A DNA stretch of 57,647 nt from Ignavibacterium sp. (GCA_020354005.1 CP070637.1:2182633-2240279), one strand, 5' to 3'. Counted from the stretch's first letter, positions 1-8,984 are shown. Numbers and translations are program-made. The notes: generated by a model not told the origin, from the letters alone.

Positions 1-151
1 TATAAGCAAGGGGTGCAAACAATGTATAGCCATTAAAGGAGGCAGAATCGTTCAGAAATAAACCAACTGTTCTATCCTGGGCTCTTACAGGGATTAGCAG
101 TGTCAGAAGAATTAATGGAAGAGCAGCATTTAATAATTTGTTATTATTCAT
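1..151 (-). CDS. Secreted arylsulfotransferase-family protein, N-terminal fragment
   Basis: The gene reads leftwards from an ATG at 151-149 and runs off the window edge after 50 codons. The first 25 or so residues form a signal peptide: an Asn/Lys start, a hydrophobic stretch ALPLILLTLLI, then VRAQ as a likely cleavage site. The mature start reads TVGLFLNDSASFNGYTLFAP. From memory, this opening is typical of type IX-secreted aryl-sulfate sulfotransferase-like propeller proteins of Ignavibacteria; the catalytic part lies outside the window. The family assignment is therefore an inference from a short stretch, while the secreted nature is directly visible. Confidence 0.55.
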   Translation of the reverse strand, partial: MNNNKLLNAALPLILLTLLIPVRAQDRTVGLFLNDSASFNGYTLFAPLAY

Positions 152-605
152 TCAAATTTTCCAGTTAAAAGCAAGTTAAAAATTAAATTTCATCTGAGTT
201 ATATATCGTATTAAATTAAGTAAATATAAGATTATATAACAGGCACAATTTTTTTGTGTTCAAAAAATTACAGACCCGAAGAGTGCAGAAATATTATCCT
301 CTCGCGAGCCCGAATTCATTATTTTTTAAAAAAGATCTATTTAACGCAAATTAATTCTTGATGCAATTTCAATTATTCGAATCCAAATTAAAAATCCATA
401 GCAAGTCATAATTCCCTTTTCTTTTTTCTTTCCCATTGTAATATCTTTATTTCTAATCAATAATGTTTGAAAAGGTGAGAAAAGAATCATTTGTGAAACT
501 GCGCATAATATTTGAAGTATAAAATATGGCATGATTCAAAATAAACTTTTTTTGTAATCAAATTATTTTAATTTGATGCTAGCTTTTTAAATAATTTTGG
601 ATATA
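152..605. other. Intergenic stretch, no supported gene
   Basis: This AT-rich spacer separates the leftward arylsulfotransferase-like gene from the rightward DUF2203 gene, so it should hold both promoters. Visible are a small hairpin CACAA-T5-TTGTG at 244-258, a CTCGCGAG palindrome at 301-308 region and TTTTTTAAAAAA at 322-333. A leftward reading frame at 341-532 has no recognisable domain and an unconvincing composition, so it was not called. Confidence 0.5.
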
Positions 606-992
606 ATGACAACCGAGACAAAATATTTCACACGTGAAGAGGCGAGAAAAACTCTTCCTCTTGTAAATAAAATTGTTAAAGATATTTTAAGCACCACAAG
701 AGAGATGCGTTTACTGGCTGAAGAAATTGGACCGCATGCTGAAGAGAACGAAGATATAAAAAAAATGGCAGCTGACGTTGAAGGATTTTTGGCAGAGCTT
801 GAAGAGATAGGGTGTTTTTTTAAGGATTGGAATTTCACAATAGGATTGGTGGATTTCCCTGCTATGGTTGATGGTAAGGAAGTATATTTGTGCTGGAAGA
901 GTGATGAGGAAGACATTGAATATTATCATGGGATGGATGAAGGATTTGCGGGAAGAAAACCGATACCTGATGTTGAGAATGATGAGGAATAG
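606..992 (+). CDS. DUF2203 family protein
   Basis: A small soluble acidic protein of 128 residues. It opens with a helical region of the type KYFTREEARKTLPLVNKIV and ends with the family signature GLVDFPAMVDGKEVYLCWK followed by a segment resembling YYHGMDEGFAGRKPI. These two blocks define DUF2203; its biochemical role is unknown. The ATG at 606 is chosen over an in-frame TTG at 597 that would add only three residues; neither has a clear ribosome-binding site. It converges on the lipoprotein gene with a gap of three bases. Confidence 0.85.
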   Translation: MTTETKYFTREEARKTLPLVNKIVKDILSTTREMRLLAEEIGPHAEENEDIKKMAADVEGFLAELEEIGCFFKDWNFTIGLVDFPAMVDGKEVYLCWKSDEEDIEYYHGMDEGFAGRKPIPDVENDEE

Positions 993-995
993 TTA

Positions 996-1418
996 TTAGT
1001 CTGCTAGTTCAAATTCAACAGTAGTGGTTATATTATTTTTAGAAAAATCATCGGTGATGTGAATTATAATCTGGTACCTTCCTAACGAATAAGTCGAATC
1101 AAGCTCAAACTGCACCTCTAAGGGGATATCCAAAATTTCTTCGTGATGGGTAACATTTATTGTATCAGCAAATATCCTCTCCACAAGGGCTCCATCTGTT
1201 GCTTTAAGATCTGCTGAAAGAATTATTGATGCTTCAATATTTTTATATTCTGCGTTTTCCCTTTGTTCAAATCCTCTAACATTTACCATCGCGTTTACTT
1301 CCCATTTATCACCCAGGTCATATGCAAATGCTTCAGGACTAAATGTTTCAAGTTTTATATCATCTTTCGAACAGGCAACCACTAATAATATAAATGACAA
1401 GAAAAATAGTTTATTCAT
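996..1418 (-). CDS. Small lipoprotein of unknown function
   Basis: A 140-residue protein whose first 16 residues (MNKLFFLSFILLVVAC) form a lipoprotein signal with Cys16 as the lipidated residue, followed by SKDD. An Asp after the lipidated region is common in surface or periplasmic lipoproteins of this phylum. The rest is predicted to be beta-rich, with alternating hydrophobic strands (EASIILSADL, YQIIIHITDD, TTTVEFELAD), as in an Ig-like or jelly-roll fold. No named family was recognised. It lies downstream of serC on the same strand but a strong terminator-like hairpin separates the two. Confidence 0.7.
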   Translation of the reverse strand: MNKLFFLSFILLVVACSKDDIKLETFSPEAFAYDLGDKWEVNAMVNVRGFEQRENAEYKNIEASIILSADLKATDGALVERIFADTINVTHHEEILDIPLEVQFELDSTYSLGRYQIIIHITDDFSKNNITTTVEFELAD

Positions 1419-1438
1419 TTTGGTTTAGCTTATATTAA

Positions 1439-1517
1439 AAGAGGTTGACTCAATTCTCTTATATATTGAGGATTAGTTGTTTTGCGGGTCAGCAACAACT
1501 TAAAGAGTCAACCTCTT
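1439..1517 (-). terminator. Nested hairpin terminator behind serC
   Basis: Arms AAGAGGTTGACTC (1439-1451) and GAGTCAACCTCTT (1505-1517) are a perfect 13-bp inverted repeat. Read leftwards, the second arm is followed by TTTTAATAT, the U-run expected of an intrinsic terminator for serC. The 53-base loop holds a second hairpin, AGTTGTT (1475-1481) with AACAACT (1494-1500). The stem is visible; termination is inferred. Confidence 0.6.
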
Positions 1518-1523
1518 AGAATA

Positions 1524-2612
1524 TTAATTGTTTTTAGATTGAAAATCCCTCATAAAATCAACCAATTCTTCTACACCTTTTGTCGGGAAAGCATTATAAA
1601 TAGATGCTCTTAAACCACCTACTGAGCGGTGCCCTTTTAATCCGTTAAATCCGGCTTCAGTAGCTTCAGCAATTAACTTCTTCTCCAGCTCTTCGGTTGA
1701 AAGATTAAAGGTAACATTCATCAGCGATCTACTCTTTTTTTCAGAATGTCCCTTATAAAATCCGTTACTGTTATCAATGCAATCATACAACAAGTTGGCT
1801 TTGTGAGTATTAACTTCGTACATCTTATCGAGTCCGCCGTTATTTTTGAGCCACTTTGTTACTAATCCAATAATATAAACACCAAAAGTATTAGGAGTAT
1901 TATAAAGTGAATTTCCGTCGACATGAGTTTTATAATTTAACATAGAATGTAGATCATCCGTACTTCTTTCAAGAAGTTCATTTCTGGATATTACCATGGT
2001 AACACCCGAAGGCCCCATATTTTTTTGTGCACCGGCATAGATAATTCCGTATTTATTCACATCAATTTTTTTATGGAAAATATCTGATGATGCATCACAA
2101 ACAAGCGGTACATTGCCTACTTCCGGCTCACTCTTCCACTGTGTTCCATAAATAGTGTTGTTTGATGTGAAATGAACGTAAGAAGCATCCGCTTTCAATT
2201 TTAATTCTTCCTGCTTCGGGATCCTGTTGAATGTTGTATCTTCCGTTGTAGCAGCAATGTTAACTGTACCAACTCTCTTAGCTTCCTTCACTGCTTTCTT
2301 AGACCAGCTTCCCGTTACAATGTAGTCCGCCTTATTTTTAGGAGGCATTATATTTATAGGAACCATTGAGAATTGAAGACTTGCACCACCCTGAAGAAAC
2401 AGGATTGAGTAATCATCACTAATATCCAGTAGCTCTTTTACATCGGCTCTTGTTTGATTAATAATATTATCAAATGTTTTTGAACGGTGACTGATTTCAA
2501 GGACTGACATTCCAACACCAGGCAAACTTAATAAATGTTCCTTCGCCTCTTCCAATACTTCAACGGGTAATACTGCCGGACCGGCACTGAAATTATGTAT
2601 CCTTTTTTCCAT
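1524..2612 (-). CDS. serC: Phosphoserine aminotransferase
   Basis: SerC is a PLP enzyme that transfers the amino group of glutamate to 3-phosphohydroxypyruvate, giving O-phosphoserine in serine (and pyridoxal phosphate) synthesis. The protein has the family start HNFSAGPAVLP, the phosphate-binding segment FLQGGASLQF near residue 75-81, and the PLP lysine in YAGAQKNMGPSG at about residue 197. At 362 residues it has the usual length and ends with the GHRSVGGLRASIYNA block. The ATG at 2612 is preferred over one at 2636 because GAGG lies about ten bases upstream of it and because homologues begin near this point. No serA lies nearby; DUF1015 is the upstream neighbour. Confidence 0.96.
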   Translation of the reverse strand: MEKRIHNFSAGPAVLPVEVLEEAKEHLLSLPGVGMSVLEISHRSKTFDNIINQTRADVKELLDISDDYSILFLQGGASLQFSMVPINIMPPKNKADYIVTGSWSKKAVKEAKRVGTVNIAATTEDTTFNRIPKQEELKLKADASYVHFTSNNTIYGTQWKSEPEVGNVPLVCDASSDIFHKKIDVNKYGIIYAGAQKNMGPSGVTMVISRNELLERSTDDLHSMLNYKTHVDGNSLYNTPNTFGVYIIGLVTKWLKNNGGLDKMYEVNTHKANLLYDCIDNSNGFYKGHSEKKSRSLMNVTFNLSTEELEKKLIAEATEAGFNGLKGHRSVGGLRASIYNAFPTKGVEELVDFMRDFQSKNN

Positions 2613-2681
2613 AATTTTTTCCTCTGTTGCTCCCATAATTTATTATTATTCCTTTCTTATGTTATGTTAAACTTAATTTTA

Positions 2682-2712
2682 CAAATCTAATTGTCTATAG
2701 TTTTCACTTAAA
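2682..2712 (-). promoter_or_regulatory. Bacteroidota-type promoter candidate for serC
   Basis: Read leftwards, TTTA (2712-2709) is followed after 19 bases by TAGATTTG (2689-2682). This resembles the TTTG-N19-TAnnTTTG promoter described for Bacteroidota. It lies 69 bases upstream of the chosen serC start and overlaps the end of the DUF1015 gene. Inferred from sequence only. Confidence 0.4.
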
Positions 2713-3955
2713 TCATATGAGTTAATAATCCATCTCTAAGCTTCGGTTCAAACCATGTTGATTTTGGCGGCATTACTTCTCCCGCATCCGATATATTCAT
2801 CAAATCGCTAACAGACACTGGATACATGGAAAACGCAACAGCTGCCTTTCCAGAATCAACAAGTTTTTCAAGCTCTTGTGTACCACGAATACCACCAATA
2901 AAATCTATCCTATCGTTTGTACGTGGATCATCTATCTCGAGGATCGGATTGAGCAAAAAGTTTTGAAGTATGCTAACATCAAACTTATCACCAACAGAAG
3001 CTGAAAGAGAGTTGCTTGCGAGAATAGAATCTCTTGCATTGAGCCGATACCATTCTCCATCCAGGTACATTCCAAACGATGTAATACCATCCGGTTCCTT
3101 TGCTTCAGATAACTGCACTTCAAACTTTTCACTTACTTTATTTAAGAAGTCTTCCTTGCTGTTGTTATTAAGATCACGAACCGTTCTATTATAAGGAAGA
3201 ATATTCAACTGTTCTGCAGGGAAAATAACCGAGATAAAATAGTTGTACTCTTCATCACCGGTATGATTTTGATTGGCTTTACGCATCTCCTCCCTTGCCC
3301 TGCTTGCACTCTTTGCTCTATGGTGTCCGTCCGCAACATAAACCTTATCAATCTTAGCAAACTCTTTTATCAAAAAATCATTAAACTTATCCGGTATCAT
3401 CCAAACTGTATGCTGTATTCCATCTGGCGAAGTGAAATCATACAGCGGATCTGTTTCATCGGTAGTTTTGTTTACCACATCATTAATTTCAACCACACCC
3501 CTGTAAGTTAAAAACACAATTCCGGTTTGTGTTTCAGATGTAACTATATGATTTGTCCTGTCATCTTCTTTTACCTTACGCGTTTTTTCATGCTTTAAAA
3601 TCACATCATTATCATAATCATCAACTGCGAACGTGGCTGCGAGGCCCCTCTGTGCGTTCCCATCCATAATTAGTCTATAGATATAAAAGTGGGGATCATC
3701 ATCAACAAGTAAGGGTGCTTTAGCTTTAAGTGTTTCGATATTTTCTTTTGCTTTTTCGTATACATTTTTTGAGTAAGGATCATTTTCATCCGGTAAATCG
3801 ATCTCTGCCCGTGTAACTCTGAGAAAACTTAGATCATTATCTTTAGCCAAGTTTTTTGCTTCTTGGCGGTTTACAACATCATAAGGAACGCTTGCAACAA
3901 GGTGTGCATTTTTTTTGTCTGGTCTGAGTGCTTTGAAAGGTCTTATCACTGCCAT
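2708..3955 (-). CDS. DUF1015 family protein, ParB-like motif
   Basis: A 415-residue soluble protein that starts MAVIRPFKALRP and matches DUF1015 over its full length: PYDVV near residue 24, an HEKT motif at 122-125, and DGHHRAKSA at 209-217. The family has no agreed function; some members are annotated as ParB-like, and the DGHHR block resembles the ParB/sulfiredoxin core seen in free-serine kinases such as archaeal SerK and SbnI. The adjacent serC supports a link to serine or phosphoserine, which is inference. GGAG lies about 12 bases upstream of the ATG. It is divergent from the esterase gene. Confidence 0.88.
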   Translation of the reverse strand: MAVIRPFKALRPDKKNAHLVASVPYDVVNRQEAKNLAKDNDLSFLRVTRAEIDLPDENDPYSKNVYEKAKENIETLKAKAPLLVDDDPHFYIYRLIMDGNAQRGLAATFAVDDYDNDVILKHEKTRKVKEDDRTNHIVTSETQTGIVFLTYRGVVEINDVVNKTTDETDPLYDFTSPDGIQHTVWMIPDKFNDFLIKEFAKIDKVYVADGHHRAKSASRAREEMRKANQNHTGDEEYNYFISVIFPAEQLNILPYNRTVRDLNNNSKEDFLNKVSEKFEVQLSEAKEPDGITSFGMYLDGEWYRLNARDSILASNSLSASVGDKFDVSILQNFLLNPILEIDDPRTNDRIDFIGGIRGTQELEKLVDSGKAAVAFSMYPVSVSDLMNISDAGEVMPPKSTWFEPKLRDGLLTHMI

Positions 3956-4190
3956 TGTTTGAATTCTCTCCAGTAAAAGAAATGAAAAAATAGTCCTTTA
4001 AAAATCCACAAAATAATTACAATAATCCATTTCTATGCAAGAAAAAGTTCAACTCCGAATTAATGATCAACTAAATATTTGCTGCGAATTATCATGCCGC
4101 GTCAATTTTTTATTTCTTTGACAGTATAGTTATTTTTGCTTCAATAATTCAATATTCTTGTTAAAACGCGGAATTATTTTGCACCAAGTT

Positions 4191-4997
4191 ATGAATGAAA
4201 TAAGCAAGAAGGTAAAACACCGGAAGAAAAAACATAGCCATGGTAGAGATGAAATTGTGGGGACTGCCAGATTTCATAAAAATATGTACTCGCATAATTT
4301 AGATGGTAAAAGAAGTGTGATTGTTTGGTTACCGCCCGGATACAAAAGACTTAGAAATGCTCATAAAGCATACCCCGTGCTTTATATGCACGATGGTCAG
4401 AATATAATTGATCCAAAAACATCCTTTGCAGGGAAGGATTGGAGAGTAGATGAAACCGTATCAAAGCTTGCCAAATCCAGAAAGATGAAGGAAATAATTG
4501 TTGTTGGAATTTACAACACACCGGCCCGGCTTGAGGAGTATAGTGATTCTGAAAAAGGAGAAAAGTACTTGAAATTTATTGTTAGTGAGCTTAAACCATT
4601 TATTGATTCCAATTATAGAACGATGCCGCAGAGAGAACATACAGCAATAATGGGCTCTTCTATGGGAGGGTTGATATCCTTTATAGCTGGTTGGAGATAT
4701 TCTGAAGTTTTTTCAATGGCCGGATGTATGTCAAGTTCCTTTTACCATGATGGAGAGAAAATATTTGATATGATTAGAGAAAATAACGGACCGAAGAAAA
4801 GAGTTAAGTTTTACATTGATCATGGTGAAGATGGATTAATAAGAGGGCAGAAGATGTACGTTAAACTTACTGAATTAGGTTATGTTATTGGAAAAGATAT
4901 GGATTATTTTTATGCACCAAAAGCAGAGCATACAGAGTCTGCGTGGGCCGATCGGTTGGAGCGCCCACTATTATTCTTCTTTGGTAATAAAAGATGA
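4191..4997 (+). CDS. Esterase-family alpha/beta hydrolase
   Basis: A 268-residue protein of the esterase D/enterochelin-esterase-like family (PF00756). After a Lys/His-rich start it shows VIVWLPPGY, YPVLYMHDGQN at 62-71, the nucleophile elbow GSSMGG at 155-160 (Ser157), a probable acid Asp at 210 or 214, and His247 in AEHTESAW. No signal peptide is visible, so a cytoplasmic ester hydrolase is most likely; the substrate cannot be told. The ATG at 4191 is chosen over a TTG at 4158. Its stop overlaps the next start as ATGA, so the two genes are probably translationally coupled. Confidence 0.85.
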   Translation: MNEISKKVKHRKKKHSHGRDEIVGTARFHKNMYSHNLDGKRSVIVWLPPGYKRLRNAHKAYPVLYMHDGQNIIDPKTSFAGKDWRVDETVSKLAKSRKMKEIIVVGIYNTPARLEEYSDSEKGEKYLKFIVSELKPFIDSNYRTMPQREHTAIMGSSMGGLISFIAGWRYSEVFSMAGCMSSSFYHDGEKIFDMIRENNGPKKRVKFYIDHGEDGLIRGQKMYVKLTELGYVIGKDMDYFYAPKAEHTESAWADRLERPLLFFFGNKR

Positions 4998-5644
4998 CTA
5001 GAAAATTATCAATCACTTTTATTTCACTCCTTGCTTTAATAATATTTATTGGTTGTAACGATACACCGGAGAATTTAACTACTGCCCGCCAGCTCATTAA
5101 AGATTATTATGAATCCGGCAAGTTTGAAGAGGAACTAATTTCGGTTATAATGAATGCAGAAGAAGAATTTGAAAGTGCTGATATAAAAGAGAATTCAGTT
5201 GTGCTGTTTGATGTGGATGAAACTGCACTGGATAACTATGAGCTGGCCGAATCGATGGGCTTTGGATACGTTTACAAGATGAACAAGGAATGGAATGCTG
5301 AAATGAAATCCCCTGCAATCACTCAGGTTAAAGAGCTATACGACTTTTTAATTAGTAAAGGAGCACGAATTATTTTTCTTACAGGAAGAAATATTCCCGA
5401 GTATGAAGTTACCTACGGAAACCTTATAAAAGAAGGCTACACCATATTTGATACGTTGATTACCCAAAGAGAACATGAGTATAAAATGAAAGCACAAGAG
5501 TTTAAAAGTTCTAAGCGAATAGAGTTAGTTGAAAAGGGTTATGATATTATTGGAACAGTGGGAGACCAGTGGAGTGACCTTGAAGGCCCATACCACGGCA
5601 TACAGGTTAAGATACCAAATTATTTGTACCTGATTGAAGATTGA
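4994..5644 (+). CDS. HAD-type acid phosphatase lipoprotein
   Basis: A 216-residue member of the class B/OmpP4-like acid phosphatases (HAD superfamily, PF03767). It has a lipoprotein signal ending IIFIGC (Cys21), the nucleophile motif LFDVDETALDN with Asp73 and Asp75, IIFLTGRN as motif II, and GDQWSDL as the Mg-binding motif. The enzyme should be anchored in the cell envelope and remove phosphate from nucleotides or other small molecules. It is coupled to the esterase gene by a four-base overlap, suggesting joint expression. Confidence 0.88.
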   Translation: MTRKLSITFISLLALIIFIGCNDTPENLTTARQLIKDYYESGKFEEELISVIMNAEEEFESADIKENSVVLFDVDETALDNYELAESMGFGYVYKMNKEWNAEMKSPAITQVKELYDFLISKGARIIFLTGRNIPEYEVTYGNLIKEGYTIFDTLITQREHEYKMKAQEFKSSKRIELVEKGYDIIGTVGDQWSDLEGPYHGIQVKIPNYLYLIED

Positions 5645-5691
5645 TCAATTCGGTACAAACTAATCGTTAAATCCAACTACCGAAATTTCAC

Positions 5692-5699
5692 TATATTTG
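5692..5699 (+). promoter_or_regulatory. TATATTTG -7-like box upstream of valS
   Basis: TATATTTG fits the Bacteroidota -7 consensus TAnnTTTG and lies 31 bases before the valS ATG. No good TTTG was found at the expected -33 distance (TTAA is the closest), so this is a one-sided match. Confidence 0.35.
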
Positions 5700-5730
5700 C
5701 ACTTAATTATTATTACACCTAGAAAGATTT

Positions 5731-8352
5731 ATGTCAGACAGAAAGCCATCAGACATTCCTAAAGCATATGACCCTTTAGCTGTTGAAGATAAGTGGTATC
5801 AATATTGGCAGGATAACGAAATATTCCGCTCCGAAATTGATGAGTCAAAAACACCATATGTGATACCGATTCCGCCACCCAATATTACCGGCATGCTTAC
5901 TATGGGACATATTCTGAATAATACAATTCAGGATATACTTATACGTACAAAAAGAATGCAGGGATTTAATGCTTGCTGGGTACCAGGCACCGACCATGCG
6001 TCTATTGCAACTGAAACGAAGGTAACGCAATTTCTAGAAGAAAAGGGAATTAACAAATATGAAATCGGGAGGGATGAATTTCTAAATTATTGTTGGGAGT
6101 GGAAAGATGAGTATGGCGGAATTATAATTCAGCAGTTGAAAAAGCTTGGTGTTAGTTGCGATTGGAGTCGTGAACGATTTACAATGGATGATGATTACTA
6201 TCGTGAGGTTCTTCAGTCATTTGTTGATCTTTATAATGATGGAAAGATATATCGTGGTTACAGGATGGTTAACTGGGATCCTGCATCACGTTCAGCAATT
6301 TCTGATGAAGAGGTTATATATAAAAATGTTAATGGTAAACTATGGTACTTACGATATCCGGTTGTTGGTAGTGATAAATACCTGGTAGTTGCTACAACGC
6401 GGCCGGAAACTATGTTGGGTGATACAGGTGTTGCAGTAAATCCAAATGATAAACGATATAAAAATGTAATTGGAAAAAAAGTTAATCTTCCAATAACCGA
6501 AAGGGAAATCCCGGTATTTGCAGATGACTATGTTGATATGGAGTTTGGAACAGGTACGGTTAAGGTTACTCCTGCTCATGATATTAACGACTATGCTATG
6601 GGTGAAAGGCATAATCTTGAAGTGATAAATATTTTTGACGATGATGCGAGCACAAATGATAACGTGCCAAAAGAGTTCCAGCGATTGGATAGACTTGAAG
6701 CCCGAAAAAAAGTTATTGCAAGGTTTGAAGAATTAGATCTGTTAGAGAAAACGGAAGATTATAAGCATAAAGTTGGTTATTCGGATAGGGGTGGAGTGCC
6801 CATTGAACCATATATTTCAGAGCAATGGTTTATGAGCATGGATGCACTAGCGAAGCCGGCAATAGATATCATAAAGGGGGATAAAATAAATTTCTATCCT
6901 GAACATTGGAAGAAAACATATTTACACTGGATGGAGAATATAAAAGATTGGTGTATATCACGACAGCTCTGGTGGGGTCATCGCATTCCGGTTTGGTATC
7001 ACAAAAAGACAGGCGAGGTATATTGCGATATTAAACCGCCGGAAGATATAGAGAACTGGAAGCAGGATGAAGATGTGCTTGATACGTGGGCATCTAGCTG
7101 GCTGTGGGCGCATGCTATCTTTAGGACAAAAGAAGAACAGGATTATTACTATCCTACCACAACACTTGTAACGGCACCGGATATAATTTTTTTCTGGGTT
7201 GCAAGAATGATAATGGCAGGTATGTATTTTAAAAATGATATTCCTTTTAGTGATGTATACTTTACAAGTATCATCCGTGATATACAGGGAAGGAAGATGA
7301 GCAAATCACTTGGCAACTCACCGGATCCACTCGATGTGATAAAAGAATACGGGGCTGATGCTCTGAGATTTACAGTAATTTATCTGGCTCCTTTAGGTCA
7401 GGATGTTCTTTTTAGTACTGATAAATGTGATATAGGAAGAAACTTTGCAAACAAAATCTGGAATGCGGGAAGATTTTTACTTATGAATTCAGAAAGCATT
7501 CCAATTAATGAAGATTTAGTAGACAAACATATCGATTTTGCAGATGAGTGGGTAATCTCTCATTTCCATCTTACGCTTGTACTTCTGAATGATGCAATGG
7601 AAAGTTTTGAGATAAACAATTCCACAAAAATATTATATTCATTTGTATGGAATGACTTCTGCAGCTGGTATTTAGAGATGATAAAGACACGACTTTATAC
7701 GGATAATGATGAGGTTAAATCAGCCACTTTAACAAGAGCGTTAAACCTGTTTGAGGATGTACTAAAAATTGTTCATCCATTTATGCCTTATATAACAGAA
7801 GAACTATGGCAGTTAGTCAAACAAAGAGAAACAGGAGAAAGTATTTCAACCTCTGCATACCCCGAATTAAATAATGAACTAATTAAACCTTCTGCAGAAT
7901 CTGAAATGGAAAAGGTTCAAGGCATCGTTTATGCAATACGAAATATCCGTGGGGAGATGAATATTCCGCCGTCGAAAAAATTAGATGCTGTAATAAAATC
8001 AAACGCAGTAAAAGATTATCAGATTGACTACATCAAAAAGCTTGCATTAGTTGAAAACATAACCGTTGGTGATAACTTAGAGAAACCACATGCGTCTGCT
8101 TCAGCTGTGTTTAAGAATTCGGAAATATATGTGCCGCTGGAAGGAATAATAGATCTTGATGTTGAAAGGAAGAGAATGGATAAAGAGTTAAAGCGGCTTG
8201 AAGGACTATTAACAGGATTGGATAAAAAACTTTCTAATGAGAAGTTCATTAATAATGCTCCTGCTGAGGTTGTTGAGAAGGAGAAAGCAAAGAGAAAAGA
8301 CTGGCAGGAAAATCATGAAAAGATAAAAGAGTTTTTAGAAAATTTGAATTAA
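5731..8352 (+). CDS. valS: Valyl-tRNA synthetase
   Basis: A class I aminoacyl-tRNA synthetase of 873 residues that charges tRNA-Val. The PPPNITG block precedes the HIGH-type motif, here TMGH (57-60), and KMSKS is at 522-526 in GRKMSKSLGNSPDPLD. The editing (CP1) domain lies between, with the signature ATTRPETMLGDTGVAV, and the C-terminal arm has the expected Lys/Glu-rich coiled coil (about 805-870). The tryptophan-rich active-site segment CISRQLWWGHRIPVWY is intact. The first His of HIGH is a Thr, which is tolerated in some class I enzymes. The gene stands alone, with its own upstream -7-like box and a downstream terminator. Confidence 0.97.
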   Translation: MSDRKPSDIPKAYDPLAVEDKWYQYWQDNEIFRSEIDESKTPYVIPIPPPNITGMLTMGHILNNTIQDILIRTKRMQGFNACWVPGTDHASIATETKVTQFLEEKGINKYEIGRDEFLNYCWEWKDEYGGIIIQQLKKLGVSCDWSRERFTMDDDYYREVLQSFVDLYNDGKIYRGYRMVNWDPASRSAISDEEVIYKNVNGKLWYLRYPVVGSDKYLVVATTRPETMLGDTGVAVNPNDKRYKNVIGKKVNLPITEREIPVFADDYVDMEFGTGTVKVTPAHDINDYAMGERHNLEVINIFDDDASTNDNVPKEFQRLDRLEARKKVIARFEELDLLEKTEDYKHKVGYSDRGGVPIEPYISEQWFMSMDALAKPAIDIIKGDKINFYPEHWKKTYLHWMENIKDWCISRQLWWGHRIPVWYHKKTGEVYCDIKPPEDIENWKQDEDVLDTWASSWLWAHAIFRTKEEQDYYYPTTTLVTAPDIIFFWVARMIMAGMYFKNDIPFSDVYFTSIIRDIQGRKMSKSLGNSPDPLDVIKEYGADALRFTVIYLAPLGQDVLFSTDKCDIGRNFANKIWNAGRFLLMNSESIPINEDLVDKHIDFADEWVISHFHLTLVLLNDAMESFEINNSTKILYSFVWNDFCSWYLEMIKTRLYTDNDEVKSATLTRALNLFEDVLKIVHPFMPYITEELWQLVKQRETGESISTSAYPELNNELIKPSAESEMEKVQGIVYAIRNIRGEMNIPPSKKLDAVIKSNAVKDYQIDYIKKLALVENITVGDNLEKPHASASAVFKNSEIYVPLEGIIDLDVERKRMDKELKRLEGLLTGLDKKLSNEKFINNAPAEVVEKEKAKRKDWQENHEKIKEFLENLN

Positions 8353-8355
8353 TCT

Positions 8356-8392
8356 GAATAGCCTAAATCGTTTGGGCTTATTCACATTTTTT
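8356..8392 (+). terminator. Probable intrinsic terminator of valS
   Basis: GAATAGCCTAAA and TTTGGGCTTATTC form an imperfect stem around TCG just behind the valS stop, followed by CACATTTTTTG. The stem has one mismatch and one bulge. Position and T-run support termination. Confidence 0.5.
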
Positions 8393-8481
8393 GTTGTTTT
8401 TCTTTTCTCCGACCTGCTCGTCTTGTTTCGCTAGCCGCAGCAAGGAGGTTGGGAATATTAAATTTAATTAAAGGTGAATTT

Positions 8482-8982
8482 ATGTATCGCAAACTATCAG
8501 ACTTTATAGATGATTGGAAATACGAATCCGAAGCAACGGTAAAAGTTATACGCAATCTTAGCGATGATTCGCTAACCGTAAAATTTAACAAAGAAATTCG
8601 AACACCCGGAAGACTTGCCTGGCATATTGTTCAAACAGTTGGAGAAATGGCTCATCGCACGGGGTTATCATTTAAAACAGTGAATGACGATTCACCCATT
8701 CCCGCTACTGTAAAAGAAATTGGTGATGAATACAAACGAACATCTGACAATGTGATAAAAGAAATTGAAGATAAATGGAATGATGAAACACTTTTGCAGG
8801 AGGATAATATGTATGGCCAAATGTGGACGCGGGCAAAAACTTTAAAAGTCTTGATTACACATCAGATTCATCATCGTGCACAATTAACAGTAGTAATGCG
8901 AATGGCTGGATTAAAAGTACCGGGTGTCTATGGTCCTGCTAAAGAAGAGTGGGCAAAGATGGGAATGCTGCCGCAGGAGTAA
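8482..8982 (+). CDS. DinB-family putative metalloenzyme
   Basis: A 166-residue DinB/YfiT-like four-helix bundle protein. The likely metal triad is His48 in LAWHIVQ, His127 in ITHQIHHRAQ and His131 four residues later. The family includes thiol-dependent transferases (bacillithiol, mycothiol) and the N-terminal domain of EgtB; the substrate here is unknown. AGGTGA lies about seven bases before the ATG at 8482, which decides the start over a TTG at 8449. The gene converges on egtD with a gap of two bases, and egtB itself contains the same fold, which may be coincidence. Confidence 0.82.
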   Translation: MYRKLSDFIDDWKYESEATVKVIRNLSDDSLTVKFNKEIRTPGRLAWHIVQTVGEMAHRTGLSFKTVNDDSPIPATVKEIGDEYKRTSDNVIKEIEDKWNDETLLQEDNMYGQMWTRAKTLKVLITHQIHHRAQLTVVMRMAGLKVPGVYGPAKEEWAKMGMLPQE

Positions 8983-8984
8983 GC

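Noticed and set aside
341-532. Leftward 63-codon reading frame in the first spacer
   Set aside because: No recognisable domain, no ribosome-binding site and hydrophobic, low-information composition typical of chance frames in AT-rich DNA.
8405-8455. GC-rich patch between the valS terminator and the DinB gene
   Set aside because: It looks unlike its AT-rich surroundings and may be a repeat remnant, but the only pairing (CCTGCT with AGCAAGG) is too weak to call a feature.
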